A stretch of 64,000 bases of DNA from Sarocladium kiliense (GCA_030734395.1 JAUZTG010000048.1:1054001-1118000); one strand, 5' to 3'; counted from the first letter of the stretch, positions 10,050-21,336 are shown. The notes: a model not told the origin generated them from the letters alone. A program made the numbers and translations.

Positions 10050-12282
10050 GTTGAGCTTCGGGCATGCGGGGATTGACTGACGTTGATGGTGATGATGATA
10101 AGATGAAGAAGAATAGGAACTGGAGATGGGTCTGAGGGTCCAAAACCTGGGGACAGCCTTGATTGACGGAGGAGAGGGAGGAGAGAAGAGAAAGTCGAGT
10201 CAGCGACGGGAAGCAATGGAAGTTTAGCTAGTCGTGCTGTCGCAAGGTGAGATGCACCCGATGCGGGACAGTCACAGCAAGAGCGACCCGCCGATGGTGG
10301 GGCGGCAGCAGTCGTGGTGACCATGGACGGAGCCTTTCACCAGGCTGAGGTGATGGTGGTGGTGGTGATGATGATCATGAAGATGATGATGTTATTCTCC
10401 TCGCCATGACTGTAAGTATTCTAGCTGCTATCTTGTTCGTCACCTTATTATTCATAGTGATACTTGCATCATTCTATTTTACTTGATGATCTACAATATG
10501 CCGTACTGTACTGTGTACTGTGCTCTCTTCCATGTCCTGCTCCCTGTCGTCGTCACCAAAACCACCTAAAGCCACGCGCTGAGGGGTGTCCCTAGCGCCT
10601 TCCCTCCTTCCATGCAGCTGATTCATGCATCTAGAAGGTATCACCGTGAACGCCTTCTTCCTCCCATCCTCCCTTTCTCCCGCTTTGGGGCATTCCGAAT
10701 TCTTCACAAAAACATTCAGACAACAAACAAAAACTTTGACCGAGACTCATTCTGACTGTCATAAATTCTCAAAGAGCTACGCCCCTGCCATGACACACCC
10801 CTTGCCCGCCACGTTGAAAATCTTTCTTTGTCGTCCCTCTTTAAGCCTCGTAATCAGTACCTACCGTACCCATCCCACTGTGCCATGCCATTGCCATGCC
10901 ATACTATTACAACATCCAATTCTTCGCTCTCCCTTCCCGAACGCCCCAAAAATAGGACCCGCCCCATCAACTCGCCCCTTTGTGCAAATACTCTGACTAC
11001 CAATATTTCATCCCTTCCGCCGGAAATTCTGCCCAAAGACACATAGTATCACTCTAGCAAACCCCCATCGGCCCTGCTCCCGGCCCACGGCGCTCCGGCA
11101 GATGTTCGCGGCCAATCCCCACTACTACCCGCCCGTAACCATGTTTGTTGGCGAAGAGAAGGAATTTTCTGCCCCTTGGGCTGGTAGGGATGGTAGTGGC
11201 TGCCTAGGCTTTATTTACAAGTACTCATGTGAGTAAGAGGAAAAAAAAAGAAGCATTAGCTTGCCGTCAGCTGAGCGATGCACGGCCCGGAAAATTTGCA
11301 ATGACAGGAAAAAACTGCCCTGGCCGTCATGTCATCGCGACAACCCGGCCCGGCGCCGAAGGTGAGTCGCCTAGCCGGACAGTCCCGGTACAATCACATG
11401 TGAATTGTGCCTGGCTTCTTCTGGAGAGCACCATTACCTCCCGGAGAAGATTGCCAACAGTGAGCCTTGCATACAAAGTGTCCTAACAATCCTTGGAACC
11501 CATCACCAATACTGAGCTTGGGTTTCACTGCGTCGACATCCTCCCAAGCTGTCCTGTTGATTACAACCGCACCGCTTCCCAATGCGGCATCTCCACTGCA
11601 TCCCCGACCCAGCCACGCCACAAATAGCCTAAACCGTCCCGGATTGCCTCAATTGTCTGAGTTGAACCCCCGCCGATTGACAAGCCCAGTCGAAACACTC
11701 ATTATTGCCCAGCCGTATGACGAGCCGCCGTCCTATATATCTTAAGTGCAAGCTGACATTGGCATGCGGGAAGACGTTTAGCGAGGTCGAGCAGCGTACT
11801 AATTACTTACCTCTCGTGCCTAAGATCTCATACGGTGCCAAGCCTGACTTACACGTTATTGCGGAAAATATCTTTTGAGAGACATACTCCGATACTTGAA
11901 TTTCTGTCTTGAAGATCGATTTATCTTGATTCAGGACGGATGTTGATACAATATGAAAGGCGAACTTATGTCTAAGTGACTCCTGCAGCCCATCAGATTC
12001 GTGTGGGCAGACAGTAGCAGCAGGGTTTACTTAGATGACGGTAGTGACATGACGAAATTCATCTTAGTTTCTTGTGGATCCATATCAGATTAAGAAATAA
12101 CAATTTCAAACTATAAAGAGTACAGAGATCTGGGATCAGAATATGGAATAACATAGAGAAGGTTGAAGAGCAAGTAAGCTAGTTCAAGGGAACCATAGTA
12201 AGACCGGCAACGAAATAAGAGACCGAATGGGTTAGGGATAGCGAGGTACTGATAGTCAGTAGCATCGCGAGAGAAGCCTCAT
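10050..12282. other. Long spacer between kinase and S33 peptidase genes
   Basis: About 2.2 kb. The left part should be the kinase promoter and 5' UTR, the right part the 3' flank of the peptidase. It holds a GAT/GGT trinucleotide tract at 10349-10392 and C-rich segments near 10800-11100. No coding pattern with splice signals was found on either strand. Confidence 0.5.
10349..10392. repeat. Imperfect trinucleotide repeat (GGT/GAT)
   Basis: A run of GGT and GAT triplets with one interruption, about 300 bp upstream of the kinase start and probably in its promoter or 5' UTR. Confidence 0.8.
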
Positions 12283-14089
12283 CTACTCTGCGAAACCGGG
12301 GCAGGCCTTGAACGGAATCGCCGCCTGACAGTCCTCCTCACATGTCGCCCCCTTCTTAGGCAACTCGCCGCTGTCAAAATACCTTCGCAGATGCTGCGCC
12401 GTGCATTCACTCTTCGACGTCAGCAGGGCACAATGTCCGTACGATTCCTGCACCAGCAATGCCGATCCGGGATATCGATCCGACAAGGCCTCCGCGTTAG
12501 CCAGCGGCGTTGCGTGGTCGTACCGATTGGACAGAACCAACAGTGGTGCGGATGTTGTGTTATCGCGGTCATTGGAATCCCGGTTTGAGGTGCTGCCGAA
12601 GGGCCCTGTGAAGGTGTATTTCGGCTTGAACTCCCAGCCGGAGCAGGAGAGGGGGATACGTGACCACGGCTCGCCTGCGGTCGGTGACTGGGCCGCGAGC
12701 TTAGCGACAATGTCTTCCGCCCAGGAGATATTTCGATCACCGGCAAAGGCTGCAGAGTCGCCGCAGAGAACACCCATGCCAGCCTCATCGGACCAGAGGT
12801 ATTCTGGCTGAGGATCAGACTCGCTTGGCTGGGTGCAGACATCCTCTCGTTCAATGGAACCCTGAGCGGCAGGTGTGGCCTGGAGGAGTAGAGTGTAGTT
12901 CCCGACCAAGGCTTCGGCGAGCGTGACGGACAAGGGCTCATAGAGCATGATGGGCGAGTAGAGAGATTGCCGGATGGTGTCCCGGACGAGGAGCGATGTA
13001 ATGAGCCTGGTTCGGCCTTGGAAGATGAAAGGCACTGGTGCGTCGATGAGCTGCTGGATCAACGCATTAATGCGGTCTTTGATGTCGGCGGAGCTGTTGT
13101 CTGACTTCTTCCTTAAGGAGCAGGCGTCTCCGGCTGTAAAGCAGGTCTCGTAGAAGTGATCCACGACCACTTCAGTATCATTCAGGTTCTTGACCCATGT
13201 CTTTCACGAGTGTTAGTTAGCATGCTTCTGCTGTGTAGTTTCGTATCAGAGACTTCTGTATACTTACACCATGGACATAGTCGTCAGCATCAGCAACACC
13301 ATCGAGAACGATCCTCCCCACCCTCCCCGGAAACATCGAGGCGAAAGTATTTCCCAAGATTGTCCCATACGATACCCCGATGTACTGCAACTTTGAGGGC
13401 TTGCGGGTATGCCTGGTAGAAGTCGTTGTATTGAAGCGCAAGTCGTCGACGCGCTCGATGATCTCCACCATGTCCCGAGCCACAGATGCGGTTGACATAT
13501 GATTGAAGATACTTTTCGGTCCTGCTTGTGCACATAGCTCGCTCAATCCCTTGGCAGCTTGATAATGATGCGTCAAAGCTTCTGGCCCAGAGTCAACGGG
13601 CGGCAAGGCTGCCTTTTGAAGACGATCGGCCGCGCGGTTCAACTCATCGCCGTAACAGTCAGCATGAGGCGTGCTCATGCCAACACCTCGGGGATCAAAT
13701 CCGAGAATCTCGTAGTGTCGATCCCCATCTAGGATTGCCTGGAGGTAGGCTCCATATTCCATCACCATCTCTGTGCCTGGGCCACCGGGACCACCAGGAT
13801 TGACGAGCACCGTTCCGCCGAAGGAGTCGTCGGTCTCCGACACTGTTGCTGGGAGAGTGGTAATTCCTATGGCAACCCAATCCTTCTGGGAGCAATTGCC
13901 CTTGGTCCAGTCGAGTGGAACCTTCAGTCGTGCACATTTGAGCCCATCGTAGCATGAATGGTACTTGAGGTGTTGAGTGGGTTCGATCGACGACCAGTCA
14001 AAGACTGAGGTTGACTGCCTCTTCGATTTCTGCAGCGCAGAAGAGCTTCCTGCTCCAAGAGCAAGTACCAATGCAAGTGTATGCCACAT
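12283..14089 (-). CDS. Secreted alpha/beta hydrolase, S33 TAP-like peptidase
   Basis: Predicted extracellular serine exopeptidase of the tripeptidyl aminopeptidase-like S33 group. Two exons, 14089-13268 and 13200-12283, give 579 residues. The N-terminus (MWHTLALVLALGAG) is a signal peptide. The oxyanion loop is NPGGPGGPG, followed by GFDPRGVGMS; the nucleophile is Ser240 in GVSYG; the acid and base are probably in NRYDHATP and SYGHCALL. The C-terminal part matches the TAP-like domain. The intron has donor GTAAGT, a GCTAAC branch site and an AAAG acceptor. A TATAAG box lies about 100 nt upstream of the ATG. It is divergent from a Zn2Cys6 regulator, so the pair may share control. The substrate is unknown; family members remove short peptides or act on esters. 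Confidence 0.88.
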
Positions 14090-14688
14090 GATGATCGGCG
14101 ATAAAGGTAATTGAGCTTAAAGCCAAGAGATTCGATGTGTCGAGTGTTGCAATGCTTCAACCTCAACTGTCCCAGACCGGTGGACGTGCTACTTATACGT
14201 CTCGCCATCGCGCCTACTGACGAGCTAGAACAGCGAAATCCTCGTCAATTTCTGTTTTCTTTTGTTTCTCTCCAGCTTCGTCATGCTTCACTATGCCACG
14301 CAAAGCCATTCTGCTTCGCCCATCGCCTACGTGGGTATAAGCCGGGAGGACCAGGCTGTGATTGGCCAGGTCGTCTATTTCCATTGCAATCTGCCCGCCC
14401 CTCATCCCGTGGGACTGACTATAAGCATCCGCCATCTACAGCATCCGTTATGCAATGTCAGCATTTTCTCGGCCTGTAAGGCTATGAGTCAATTACACGC
14501 TCAGGACTTGTCCCCTCGCACAGCCCAGGTCGTCAGGCTCCTACGCGGCTCTGGCCTGATGCTTACGACTGGCCCATAGCCGCCTTGCGCTAAGTTTCCT
14601 CACATCCGCAGCTGAAATAGACGACCTAGCCAATCCCTCTCAGCGCAGATCGCGGCAGCCGGCTTCACCAGCAGCTTGCACAGAAGCG
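14090..14688. promoter_or_regulatory. Divergent promoter between S33 peptidase and Zn2Cys6 regulator
   Basis: A 599-nt head-to-head spacer. A TATAAG box on the minus strand at 14197-14192 fits the peptidase gene. I did not find a clear CGG palindrome that would show direct control by the neighbouring regulator. Confidence 0.5.
14192..14197 (-). promoter_or_regulatory. TATA box for the S33 peptidase gene
   Basis: TATAAG on the minus strand, about 100 nt before the start codon, which is a normal spacing for a fungal core promoter with a short 5' UTR. Confidence 0.55.
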
Positions 14689-16331
14689 ATGAGGAAGAGC
14701 ACTCCTAGATCCAAGAGCGGCTGCCTGACCTGCCGGTGAGTCGTCGCTTGCCATGATGGTGCCATGTTCACTGGATTTCCTTTCTCTAACAGCCCTTGCT
14801 TAGTACGCGGCGGGTCAAGTGTGATGAGACCAAGCCAAGCTGTCTACGCTGTACCAAGACAGGCCGCAAGTGCGACGGCTACCTAGCTGCAGCTACCAAG
14901 ACGGGATCATCCACCACCGTCAGCTTGTCTCTTATGCACCGGCCGGCTGAAGTCTATAGCCCAAAGTCGTATTCCATTCCCTTCCGGGTCCCGGGCAGCC
15001 AAAAGGACCGGCAATTGCTGCACTACTTCTGCGTTCACGGTTCCAATCAGTTCTCGGGCTTCGTTAAGCACGAATTTTGGTCCAGAACGGCCCTCCTTGC
15101 ATGCCAGGATGAACCCATCGTACGCCAGAGTCTCATCGCCCTCAGCTCGCTGCACGTTGACCTGTCAAACGGAGATAAGCCCGAGGGTCCTGGGGAAGAG
15201 ACGCTGGGCAGGTACGGTAAAGCGCTCCGAGCGCTCCAAAGGCACATCAGCTCGGTCGACATGAACATGATGTCCACCTCGACGAAGATTACGAGAACGG
15301 CCCTTGTATGCTGCATCTTGTTCCATTGCTTTGAACTCTCCTTGGGAAACAGCGCATCTGCCATGAGCCATCTTAGCAACGGGCTAGGGCTACTTTACGC
15401 CCATCACCGTGATGAGACTAGCGATGACGAGCTGGTGAGGAGTTTGAGGGACACTCTAAGCCGGCTTGATCTGCAGGCCACGTTCTTTGACGATGGGCGA
15501 ACACCAAGCCTAGATCTCATGTCACCTGAGTCAAGGCGAGATCGAACGCTTGACATCGGCCTGGGGGACTCTTTTTCAGGGCTCGAGGATGCGCAAAGGA
15601 GCTTGGTCAAATTACAGAATTGGCAGTTTCGGTTCTTATTGGCCAACACTGCTTATTTTGAACAAACAGAAAAGTGCATCCCGCCAGCGGTCCTGGGAGA
15701 AAAAGCGCGTTTACTTGAACACTGTCTGGAGTGGGAGCATCGATACAAGACGTACTCATTGTCTGTAGTCGCGGGAGACAAGAACATTGCGCTTCGCACT
15801 CTGCAGATGCAATACGAGGCAACACTCATGCTACTCAACTCCAGGATTCCCCCTCGACCAGAAGTTTTCGGCGACGTTCCCAATATCCCCGGGAGAAGCA
15901 TCGTCCAGCTGTGCGAAAGCATCATGTGTGCAGAAGGCGCTATTCCAGCCCAGACGGTATTATCATCAGAGACGGGGCCAGTGTCTGTCCTCTTCATGTT
16001 GGCCTTGAAGTGCTCCGACCAGCAGGTAGTAAGCAAGGCAAGGGAGCTCCTATCGGCATATCCGAGGAGGGAAAGCCTGTACGATTCGCGAACAGTGTCT
16101 TTCATGCTTCAACGACTGGAAGAGTTGAAGGCTCAGAGAAAAAGGGAAGCGACAGAAGAAGAGCTCCAGAGCTGTTCGAATGAGTCGCTGGAGTACTGGT
16201 GCGGGCATCTGATGACATCTGAAGAAGACGACATGGGTGACGCCGACACAGAAGCTATGTCACCGAAGAGTTTGGCAGTCGATACCTATACTTCTACGTA
16301 CTCACAATTGGTGTCAGTTCTTAGCACTTGA
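14689..16331 (+). CDS. Zn2Cys6 binuclear cluster transcription regulator
   Basis: Nuclear DNA-binding regulator. Exons 14689-14735 and 14804-16331 give 524 residues. The zinc cluster begins in exon 1 (SGCLTC) and continues in exon 2 (RVKCDETKPSC, CTKTGRKCDGY), so the 68-nt intron splits the motif; the donor is GTGAGT and a CTAAC branch site precedes the acceptor. The six cysteines have the standard spacing. The remainder looks like the fungal regulator middle region with an HYFCVHGS stretch. No long coiled coil follows the cluster. It is divergent from the secreted peptidase and convergent with the SRPK-like kinase. Target genes cannot be read from sequence. Confidence 0.9.
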
Positions 16332-16515
16332 TGCTTGCGGAAGTGATCATCTTCATAGATCCGCGAGATATACAGAAAGAGAACACTCCAACTTGCTTCG
16401 TTCGCTGATCTTCTGAGGGAAGGCAGCTGTCAATATGGTCGGTCGAAAGACCTCAATCTACATCGCAGAGCTCAATCTTAGTGCCAATGTTCTTGAATAC
16501 TGAGCTGCTTTTGAC

Positions 16516-17950
16516 CTAATACTCCCGCTCGAACCACCGGTGTTGCAAAACAGTCAGAACGTCGATTCGCTCGCTGGGCTCGTACCTGAGCATCTTGTTG
16601 AGCAAGTCCGCCAAATCATCAATCTCCTCTTGGGACAGCACTCCTTCTCCTTCTTTAGAAGAACCACCCTCCATGTCATCCCTGCCAATCTCCTTCAGAT
16701 TATCTTCCAGCGTAACCCGCTCAAGCATACCTTCTTGCACCGGTTTCCCGTCCTCGTCGAAAAAGGCATCCCTGAGCGTCCACTTGCTCCACCACGGTTC
16801 TGGCATCTTTCCAAGCGCAGTGACGACCTGCGAGGCTACCTCATCCTCATATTCGCCAAGAAATGTTTCAAAAAGTGGGTAGCCAGCTCGGATCTCGAAG
16901 ATGGTACAAGCTAATGCCCAAATATCTGTTTGGGTGGTGGCGGCACAGTCGAAGTGACACTCTGGTGCGCAATATGATGCTGGGGTACCCAAACCTTTTG
17001 CGGGAGGGGAATTAAGATGGAAGGCTTCTCCCATATCGACCAGGTGTACGGACTTCTCTAGGAAGTCCGGGATAAGGGCAGTGTAGTCTGTAGGACATAT
17101 GACCGTCGGCGGGACACTTTTGTCTTTCGCAGGTGTTCCATCGCGATACAACACTGTTTCTTCGACAATCTCTCCAAGTCTTTGTTTGGCATCCGCTTCG
17201 GACCACTGAGAGATGCCATTCACGGCGAAGAGAATATTTGCAGGCCGAAAATCTGCATGAAAAGGTCAGCGGTTGCGGCAGGACATCGTACTTTGACACT
17301 TCATGCTCACCTCCATGACCTAGACCAATTGAGTGTAGGGAAGCAAGTGCCTGAGTGGCCTGTCGAGCAGTAGATCTTGCACTCTGCCCACTCAGCCTCC
17401 TAGTCTCGGATGTCTTCATCACATGTTGGATGCTTGGTCCAAATGCTGGCAAGACCAGACCCAAGTGGCGGCCGTTGGGACCATCGAACCAGAAGTGATC
17501 CAGAAGCTTCGGAATATGTGATCTACCGGGTTCATAAGATGACGAAGATGGCTGCGCTGAAATGAAGTCGAAGATTTCAAGCTCTTTGCTATCTTCAGTA
17601 GCATCGGCGGCCAAAATCTTGACAGCTACGTTTGACTCGGCCTTCCGGTCTCGTGCGAACCAGACCGTCGCGAAACCCCCATAGCCGAGCTTGTGAATGA
17701 CTTGGTATCTGTCGTTATGGAATTTGTCGCCGATTTTCGTCGGATGAAATCCCCCGACCTTGTAGAGCTCGCGATTCTCAACATCGTCCAACATTCCAAT
17801 GTGAAACTTGAGCATGGGTTCTGGGTGCAGCCCAGGCTGCGGTTTTGGTTCCGCGGTCGTTTTCCTCTGGGACAAGCCTGGGATGACCTTCGAGAGCAGT
17901 TTTTTCCACGGCATTGAGATCTTGGTGTTAAGCCGGGGCGTGCGGCTCAT
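16516..17950 (-). CDS. SRPK-like serine/threonine protein kinase with atypical motifs
   Basis: Predicted kinase related to SR-protein kinases, which in ascomycetes form large expanded families. Exons 17950-17311 and 17252-16516 give 458 residues. The ATG at 17950 is the first in frame. Visible: glycine loop LGYGGFATVWFARD, catalytic lysine VAVKIL, the spacer-type insertion seen in SRPKs, a catalytic loop GHGDFRPANILF with HGD in place of HRD, LVDMGEAF with DMG in place of DFG, then CAPECHFDC and TDIWALACTIFE. The intron lies just inside the catalytic loop with donor GTGAGC, and splicing creates the HGD. The Asp of both motifs is kept, so activity is possible. It ends 184 nt from the convergent Zn2Cys6 gene. 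Its cellular role is unknown. Confidence 0.85.
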
Positions 17951-18476
17951 AATCACTGCATAGCTTGCAAAGATGGGGAGAGGGAGAGCGAGGCATGGTG
18001 GTTGATGTAATGGCGAGAAGCCGAGTCTGACTTTAGGACCTAAGCGTGGCCGTCACTGAAGTTGGGGACATCGAACAAGCGCCTGACCCCGCAGCGAATG
18101 TGGGAAGGGCAGGAAGCGCCCATGGCTTTATTTTTAGGGATCAACCAACTGCCAGATGCCTGGCATGTACATACGCGCCTTTGTTGGTCGCATGTGTTGT
18201 GCAACAGCAAAAAGTCATTGGGTGCCGATGATTGAAATCGCAATCATGTTGGTTCTCTGAACTCGAATTATATCTTACATAGAGCCCAACAGCATGCGGT
18301 CTCAACTGAGGCCAACATTTCATGGCCGGGGTCGCAACCTGGCGACTAAACAGCGAACTGATATGCATCAGCTCTCATGGTTATAACGTAGAGGTAGTCT
18401 AATACACCCGCTCATCTGCGAAGAAGTAGTATTCTTCAGCTTCATTTTCAAAAATTTAATAACCTCTGGCCTCAGA
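17951..18476. other. Intergenic region, nothing recognizable
   Basis: About 0.5 kb between divergent genes: the SRPK-like kinase promoter and the upstream part of the small lipidated-protein candidate. Short open frames look like chance. Confidence 0.45.
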
Positions 18477-18949
18477 ATGGGTTGCTCCGGATCAAAAGTT
18501 CAGGCTATACAGCCTTCAGAAGTGCGATGCAACTGGTACTGCGATCCTCCCGGACGAAGAGCTATCAGCCGCGGAACAAGCGGCACGAAGGAGCAAGTTC
18601 AAGACCGCTGTCGAGAGGCTGGGGCACTTGCTGGCTTTGCAAGGGTTGCGATACGGTAATAGCTCCATCGAGCCACAAACTGTATAGAGACTAACAGCTT
18701 GCACATAGCTCGACTCCTCATCCGACAACTAGGCACAATGGCGTGATGGTTAATATAGGTCGACATATCACAGTCGACTTTGGGAACCCAGGGTCTAATA
18801 TGTGGACGCCAGGTCATGTTTTTACCAACGGACCACCGCGTCCGGAGTCAGTATTGATCCCACGGCGCAATGGACCCAACCCAGAGCTCTTCCCTCCCGT
18901 TCAGGGCGGACACCATCGAGGCACCCCTAGAGGCAACCCCGAATTCTAA
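18477..18949 (+). pseudogene. Small N-myristoylation-type protein gene with apparent +1 frameshift
   Basis: I do not recognize the family. The ATG at 18477 starts MGCSGSK, a textbook N-myristoylation (Gly2) plus palmitoylation (Cys3) signal. That frame soon becomes implausible, while the next frame continues with good coding character from about 18526: DATGTAILPDEELSAAEQ, then an amphipathic stretch ending LLALQGLRY. Removing one base near 18525 would join them. An intron follows (18656-18708, ACTAAC branch site, CATAG acceptor) and leads to a short tail ending LLIRQLGTMA at a TGA (18744-18746). Skipping to a later acceptor at 18758 would instead reach a 60-odd-residue Pro-rich frame ending at 18949. 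It could be a pseudogene, an assembly error or a recoded gene. Function is unknown; a membrane-anchored regulator is only a guess. Confidence 0.4.
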
Positions 18950-19696
18950 GGTTCACGGCTAGAGGTGGAAGAGATTGATACCCATTCTGGGTCTGCTGTA
19001 TGATAGAAGCCTTCTATGTTTCCTAGCATTTTGTCTCATGTAAACGCTCAATTTAGTTAGTTGCAATCAGATCTAGTATGGCAACGTTCTGCGATGTATT
19101 ATATACAGTGGTAGAGTCTAGGCTGTCGCATTCCATGCGATTCTAGTAGGGAGACAAATGTCATTGATACCGTTGCGTATAGTACAGAAAGGAGATTTTT
19201 TAGTACTGCCTGGGGATCGGTAGAGGGGTCCTGTTACTGTTTGGATACGGCCTGCTTCATACCTATTGCCCAGTCTCGCCTTGCGGCAGCTCAAAATCAA
19301 GCAACAAGCACATGATTCAGAGGACGGAACAAACCGGGGCGTTGGACTTAAGACATCGAGCTACAAGCTGTGATGCATGTTGTTTCGACTAATACCTTTA
19401 ATGGCTAGGCCGTCGAAATATCACCTTTCTTAAGAACAAGGAACCGCTTCGTCTTATCACCTTGTAGCTAGATGTGTTGCAGCCCTTAGATTGAGTTGAC
19501 TGCGTCTAAAAGACGATCGATAACGGGCCTACTGATCAAGGTTTAACATGAGGTGAGCCGAGATGTATCTGGCCCCCGGACTTCTGTTATATCAGAGTTG
19601 CCTATTTGCGCTGGGCTATCAACTCCTATAAAGGGCACGCACTCTGAAGTAGAGATGTCTTCGAGAGTATCCCAAGTCGCGGATTTTGGCTGATCA
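18950..19696. other. Intergenic region, nothing recognizable
   Basis: About 0.75 kb between the 3' ends of convergent genes. No coding pattern, repeat or RNA gene seen. Confidence 0.5.
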
Positions 19697-20953
19697 TCAT
19701 GCCGCTGCTGCCACAATATTCTCAACCATCTCATCATAATTAACATCATACAACCATCTCAGGTCAAACTCCTCGGCGACCAACTCCTCACCCGCCTGCA
19801 CCGGCATCCTCCGCTTATTGATCCTCGCATTCAAGTCAAGAACCCGGTCCACACGCTCCTGTCGTCTCCGTTGCCATTCTTTCAGCGCCGAGGTAGATGG
19901 CACACTTCCCTCGCCCCGTTGCTTCCGCAGCTGACCCACCACCCGGGCAAAGACATAGACGTCCTCAAAGGCCTGATTGATGCCTTGTCCGGCTGTAGGT
20001 GGGATTGCATGCGCGGCATCACCGAGAATCAGGACTCGACCTGCCTCTGACGTCCACGACGCGAGCTTGGGGATCGCATAGAAGGGCCAGAGGTTGATGC
20101 TCTTGATGGGGATATCTGAGACAGCTCGGCCAACGAGAGCAGGATAGTCTTCACTGCCCTTTCGCAAGAACTCCAGGCACCATTCTTTGTTGTTGATGAT
20201 CTCATCCCATCCTGCCTTGTCCAAATCCTCAGCGAAGACACGTTGTTTGCCAATGAGTACCTCGGAGGCATCGCGACGCTGTGGTGCGATGACGAAAGCG
20301 CCATGTGTCTTATTCATGATTGTGACCGGAAGAGGGTAGCCTGCCTCGGTGAAGTCCTCAACTCCGAGCTGCGCAGTAGGTACTGCAGCGGTGACAGCGA
20401 TCATCTTCATGAAGGCCGGTGTGGCTGCGGCATTGATGTGTCTTCGAACTCGTGAATGAATGCCGTCAGCGCCTACAAGCAAAGCGGCGGATCCTGTAGT
20501 CCCATCCGAAAACTCCCAGGTAACATTGCCGCTCTCAGCATCTTCATTGATCACACGAATGAACTTTTTGCCATACTTTGGCTCGATGCCAGCCTCAGTA
20601 AGCGCATCAAGCAACACGCGGATGAGCTCAAACCGGTAGATACGCATTCCCTGATACCCATGCTTCTCAGCCGAGCCGAACTCGAATGTGTCGAGAAGCT
20701 TGTCTTCCTCGGTGCGAAAGTAGAGCTTGTCAAAGTTGTAGGCGAGTGGTGTTAGGCGTGAGTAAATGCCTAGATCATCCAGGATCTTCAGGGCGTTGGG
20801 AGAGAGCATAATGGCACCTCCAACGTTTAGCGGCTCGGCGCGAGACTCGTAGATCTCGCATGGAATGTTCTCGTGATGTAAAGCTAAGGCTAGGCAGAGA
20901 CCTGATAGCCCAGCGCCGATGATGGCGATGCCTTTGTCCTGGGGCGTTGTCAT
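19697..20953 (-). CDS. FAD-dependent monooxygenase (salicylate hydroxylase-like)
   Basis: Class A flavoprotein monooxygenase that would hydroxylate an aromatic or polyketide-like substrate using NAD(P)H and O2. It is an intronless frame of 418 residues from the first ATG at 20953. The Rossmann GAGLSG motif is at residues 13-18, with Glu at the end of the second strand (YES). The NADPH/FAD-linking DG motif appears as LVGADGIHSRVRR, and the GD motif as VLILGDAAHAIPPTAGQG, which is the hallmark of the group. No signal peptide is seen, so it is probably cytosolic. It is divergent from an NmrA-like reductase and close to a Zn2Cys6 regulator, which points to a small catabolic or specialized-metabolism module. 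The exact substrate cannot be told from sequence. Confidence 0.92.
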   Translation of the reverse strand: MTTPQDKGIAIIGAGLSGLCLALALHHENIPCEIYESRAEPLNVGGAIMLSPNALKILDDLGIYSRLTPLAYNFDKLYFRTEEDKLLDTFEFGSAEKHGYQGMRIYRFELIRVLLDALTEAGIEPKYGKKFIRVINEDAESGNVTWEFSDGTTGSAALLVGADGIHSRVRRHINAAATPAFMKMIAVTAAVPTAQLGVEDFTEAGYPLPVTIMNKTHGAFVIAPQRRDASEVLIGKQRVFAEDLDKAGWDEIINNKEWCLEFLRKGSEDYPALVGRAVSDIPIKSINLWPFYAIPKLASWTSEAGRVLILGDAAHAIPPTAGQGINQAFEDVYVFARVVGQLRKQRGEGSVPSTSALKEWQRRRQERVDRVLDLNARINKRRMPVQAGEELVAEEFDLRWLYDVNYDEMVENIVAAAA

Positions 20954-21167
20954 GTTGTAATTGTGATTGGCCGGGTGCTCGGAAGGCAAGAGATGGGAGA
21001 TACCAAAGGGGACAGAAGACGAAGAGTAGCGAATCACTCAGAGACACAGGGCTATAAAGCAAGGTAATTGTGCTTCGACTTGATGGAGGAATGTGAAGAG
21101 TCTCGATACGAAGTGCTTAGGTATGGATGTGTTCCAATTGAATCCATCAAGGCGGCAGGACATCTTA

Positions 21168-21173
21168 CTTATA
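21168..21173 (-). promoter_or_regulatory. TATA box facing the FAD monooxygenase gene
   Basis: TATAAG on the minus strand about 215 nt upstream of the monooxygenase ATG. The distance implies a 5' UTR of roughly 180 nt. Confidence 0.45.
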
Positions 21174-21295
21174 GCTTCCCAAAGCTCACGATAATCTGAC
21201 ATGATGGAAAGAATCTGACGCACGCATTATGTTCAATATTACCCTTGCTGCACTGTCGTGCTCACGCAACGGCGCGGCACAGCTTACAGCGCTGA

Positions 21296-21306
21296 CGGAT
21301 ATTCCG
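21296..21306. promoter_or_regulatory. CGG-N5-CCG palindrome, candidate Zn2Cys6 operator
   Basis: CGGATATTCCG, an everted CGG/CCG pair with five-base spacing, the standard form of Zn2Cys6 dimer sites. It lies in the shared promoter of the monooxygenase and reductase, next to a gene for a Zn2Cys6 regulator with a dimerization coiled coil. Regulation by that protein is inferred. Confidence 0.55.
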
Positions 21307-21336
21307 ATTGTGCGAGATTGTCCGAATTGTGCGAAG
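21303..21336. repeat. Two direct copies of a TCCGA-TTGTGCGA element
   Basis: TCCGATTGTGCGAG at 21303-21316 and TCCGAATTGTGCGAAG at 21321-21336, starting 18 bp apart. The first overlaps the CGG-N5-CCG palindrome. They may be repeated regulator sites. Confidence 0.6.
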
